In this document: piece after piece, positions 62,579-64,000 of the stretch
Layout: every line of letters starts with the position of its first letter
Position numbering within the stretch: position 1 is the first letter of the stretch
Source of the DNA: Chitinophaga agrisoli
GTDB lineage: Bacteria; Bacteroidota; Bacteroidia; Chitinophagales; Chitinophagaceae
Reading direction: 5' to 3'
Length of the DNA stretch: 64,000 bases
NCBI RefSeq assembly: GCF_008386695.1
Contig: NZ_VUOC01000002.1
Coordinates: 922,481 to 986,480 of the forward strand
The notes under the pieces: generated by a model
Told to the model about the DNA's origin: nothing
What the model saw: the letters and a program-made list of their open reading frames with translations, nothing else
Databases searched by the model: none
Made by a program: the position numbers and the translations under genes

Positions 62579-63451
62579 ATGCACATCATTATTGGAGCAT
62601 CCGGACAGGTAGGGGCCGCCGTAGCCGCCCACCTGCTGGAGATGGAAGAACCCGTTAAAGGCATTGTGCGCGATATGAAAAAAGCGCCGCCATTGCAGGC
62701 AAAAGGGGCCGTAGTGGAAAAAGCAGACCTGCAGGACCTCCGCGCCCTTACCCGCGCTTTACAGGATGGTACCACCCTTTTTATTATTACGCCGGAAGAC
62801 ATGCATAGTGAAGACATGATGGGTGATACGCAAAAACTGCTGGACAATTATCATAAGGCATTGGAGGCCTCTTCCATTAAAAAGGTCGTGGGCATTTCCT
62901 CTATTGGCGCACAGCATGAAAAGGGCACGGGTAACCTGCAACAGTCCTATATGCTGGAGCATGCGTTTACGGACCTGCCCATTGAAAAGATCTTTATCCG
63001 CCCGGCTTATTACCTCAGTAACTGGTTACCTTACCTGCCGGTTATGCAGGAAACGGGCAAACTGCCCACATTTTTCCCCGCAGACATGCCGCTATCCATG
63101 ATCTCCCCCATGGATGTTGCCGCGTTTGCGGCCGATGTGCTGGTTGGCGAACATGGCATTACCAAGGTATATGAATTGCTGGGGCCTGCTGAATATACGG
63201 CTAACGATGTAGCAGAGGCCTTTTCCCAGGCGCTGGGCAAACCCATAAAAGCGCACACTATACACCGTAACCAGTGGAAAAAGGAGCTCCAGCAACTGCA
63301 TTTTACGGCAGACGCTATCAAACAATTCACCTGCATGACGGAAGCAGTGATCAATGGCAGAACAGCGTTGGCAGGCAGCGGTACGGCTGTGGTAAAGGGG
63401 AAAACAAGCCTGCAGCAGTATATTGAGGAGGCTGTTAAAGTTACGGTGTAA
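62579..63451 (+). CDS. NmrA-like NAD(P)-binding protein
   Basis: The ATG at 62579 is followed by a Rossmann start, MHIIIGASGQVGAAVAAHL, giving 290 residues; an upstream in-frame ATG would add 73 residues of unrelated sequence over the leader. The GASGQVG loop binds the dinucleotide, and the NmrA/HSCARG features continue (VGISSIGAQHEKGTG, FIRPAYYLSNWLPYLP). It may act as a redox sensor or a reductase; the tyrosine-lysine catalytic pair of the SDR family is not obvious. It is transcribed alone. Confidence 0.85.
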   Translation: MHIIIGASGQVGAAVAAHLLEMEEPVKGIVRDMKKAPPLQAKGAVVEKADLQDLRALTRALQDGTTLFIITPEDMHSEDMMGDTQKLLDNYHKALEASSIKKVVGISSIGAQHEKGTGNLQQSYMLEHAFTDLPIEKIFIRPAYYLSNWLPYLPVMQETGKLPTFFPADMPLSMISPMDVAAFAADVLVGEHGITKVYELLGPAEYTANDVAEAFSQALGKPIKAHTIHRNQWKKELQQLHFTADAIKQFTCMTEAVINGRTALAGSGTAVVKGKTSLQQYIEEAVKVTV

Positions 63452-63592
63452 GGTATTGTCCGGAAGTGAACGAGGGCTGTGCAAAAGCGGACAATCCTCC
63501 TTTTGTACAGGCAATGTATATCATTGATTTTCATCACCCCATGAATGTGGCACCCGGTTGGCAGGAGTGTATGCTTCCCAACACATCCACTT

Positions 63593-64000
63593 ATGCTGAG
63601 CCACTACTATAAGACAGGTTTAAGGAATCTGCTCCGGAACAGGACACATTTCTTTGTTAACATCACGGGCCTCGCTATTGGGTTCAGCGCTTTCCTGCTG
63701 ATCTTTATGGTGCTGGCATATGAGCAAAGTTTTGACAATTTTCACCCAAAGAAGGACAGGATCTACCGGGCAGTGAGGATCAGCAATAACCCTGGAGACG
63801 GGGAATACCGCACGGGCGTGCCTTTCCCGGTTACCAGCGCGCTGCGGGAAGAAATGCCGCAGATAGCGGCAGCGGCAGCCATTACAGCAGAATATGACGT
63901 ACAAGTGATCGTACCCGGCCCGGATGGCAGCGCAATAAAAAAATATAAAGAAGCCAAAGGCGTATTCCTGGCGGAGCCGCAATTCTTTCATCTATTTAAT
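63593..64000 (+). CDS. MacB/FtsX-type ABC transporter permease, N-terminal fragment
   Basis: An ATG at 63593 opens a frame of 136 codons that runs off the window. The protein begins MLSHYYKTGLRNLLRNRTHF, then a hydrophobic helix at about residues 22-43 (FVNITGLAIGFSAFLLIFMVLAYE) and SFDNFHPKKDRIYRAV, the hallmark of the Bacteroidota FtsX/MacB-like permeases that carry a MacB_PCD periplasmic domain. Such proteins are about 800 residues, so only a sixth is present. They export antimicrobial peptides or lipoprotein-like substrates with an ATPase. No ATPase is in the window. Confidence 0.85.
   Translation, partial: MLSHYYKTGLRNLLRNRTHFFVNITGLAIGFSAFLLIFMVLAYEQSFDNFHPKKDRIYRAVRISNNPGDGEYRTGVPFPVTSALREEMPQIAAAAAITAEYDVQVIVPGPDGSAIKKYKEAKGVFLAEPQFFHLFN

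Overview
The window reads as a chromosomal segment of a Bacteroidota bacterium, most likely Chitinophagaceae (Chitinophaga-like). The evidence is two SusC/SusD pairs, an ECF sigma/FecR pair, DUF4294 and DUF5723 proteins, bacillithiol genes, a NuoCD fusion, TAnnTTTG-type -7 promoter elements and roughly 50% GC. I see no tRNA, rRNA, CRISPR array, transposase or integrase.

Layout. 1-2161: start of a peroxiredoxin gene (minus), a gene-poor stretch with inverted repeats and a possible 42-residue peptide, then bshB1 translationally coupled to a beta-lactamase-fold serine hydrolase. 2347-8619: a LacI-type regulator followed, after a 522-base leader, by a SusC/SusD pair with no enzyme. 8711-13989 (minus): a plug-like secreted protein, a DUF4294 protein and a ccmE-ccmF-hydrolase operon. 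14215-17200: a ureohydrolase, a membrane protein and an uncharacterised radical SAM protein. 17166-23212: MFS and TauE/SafE transporters, a TonB-like protein, a DUF5723 protein and folC. 23296-25083: a compositionally foreign, HEIGH-containing secreted protein, followed by a Fic protein (minus). 26460-30097 (minus): Nudix, YfiT/DinB, an ABC ATPase, a CAP protein and fructose-bisphosphatase. 30242-34466: aspartate kinase, a small peptide and an outer membrane barrel.

34604-45709 is a compact polysaccharide utilisation locus: ECF sigma, FecR anti-sigma, STN-containing SusC, SusD, SusE-like lipoprotein and a GH76 lipoprotein, closed by a hairpin that includes the last stop codon. A LytS-type kinase and LytTR regulator follow. 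The locus most likely captures and cuts alpha-1,6-mannan.

46426-61652 (minus) is a complete 13-gene NADH:quinone oxidoreductase operon, nuoA to nuoN with nuoC and nuoD fused. It is unusual in having a 452-base gap between nuoA and nuoB, and short palindromic repeat words at the nuoB/CD and nuoG/H junctions and inside the 3' end of nuoM. The window ends with a CBS-domain protein, an NAD(P)-binding protein and the start of a MacB/FtsX-type permease.

The most noteworthy items are the apparently chimeric foreign gene, the operator-like boxes before the Fic gene, the palindromic element that supplies the NuoM tail, and the radical SAM protein of unknown role. All family assignments come from reading motifs; no database search was run.
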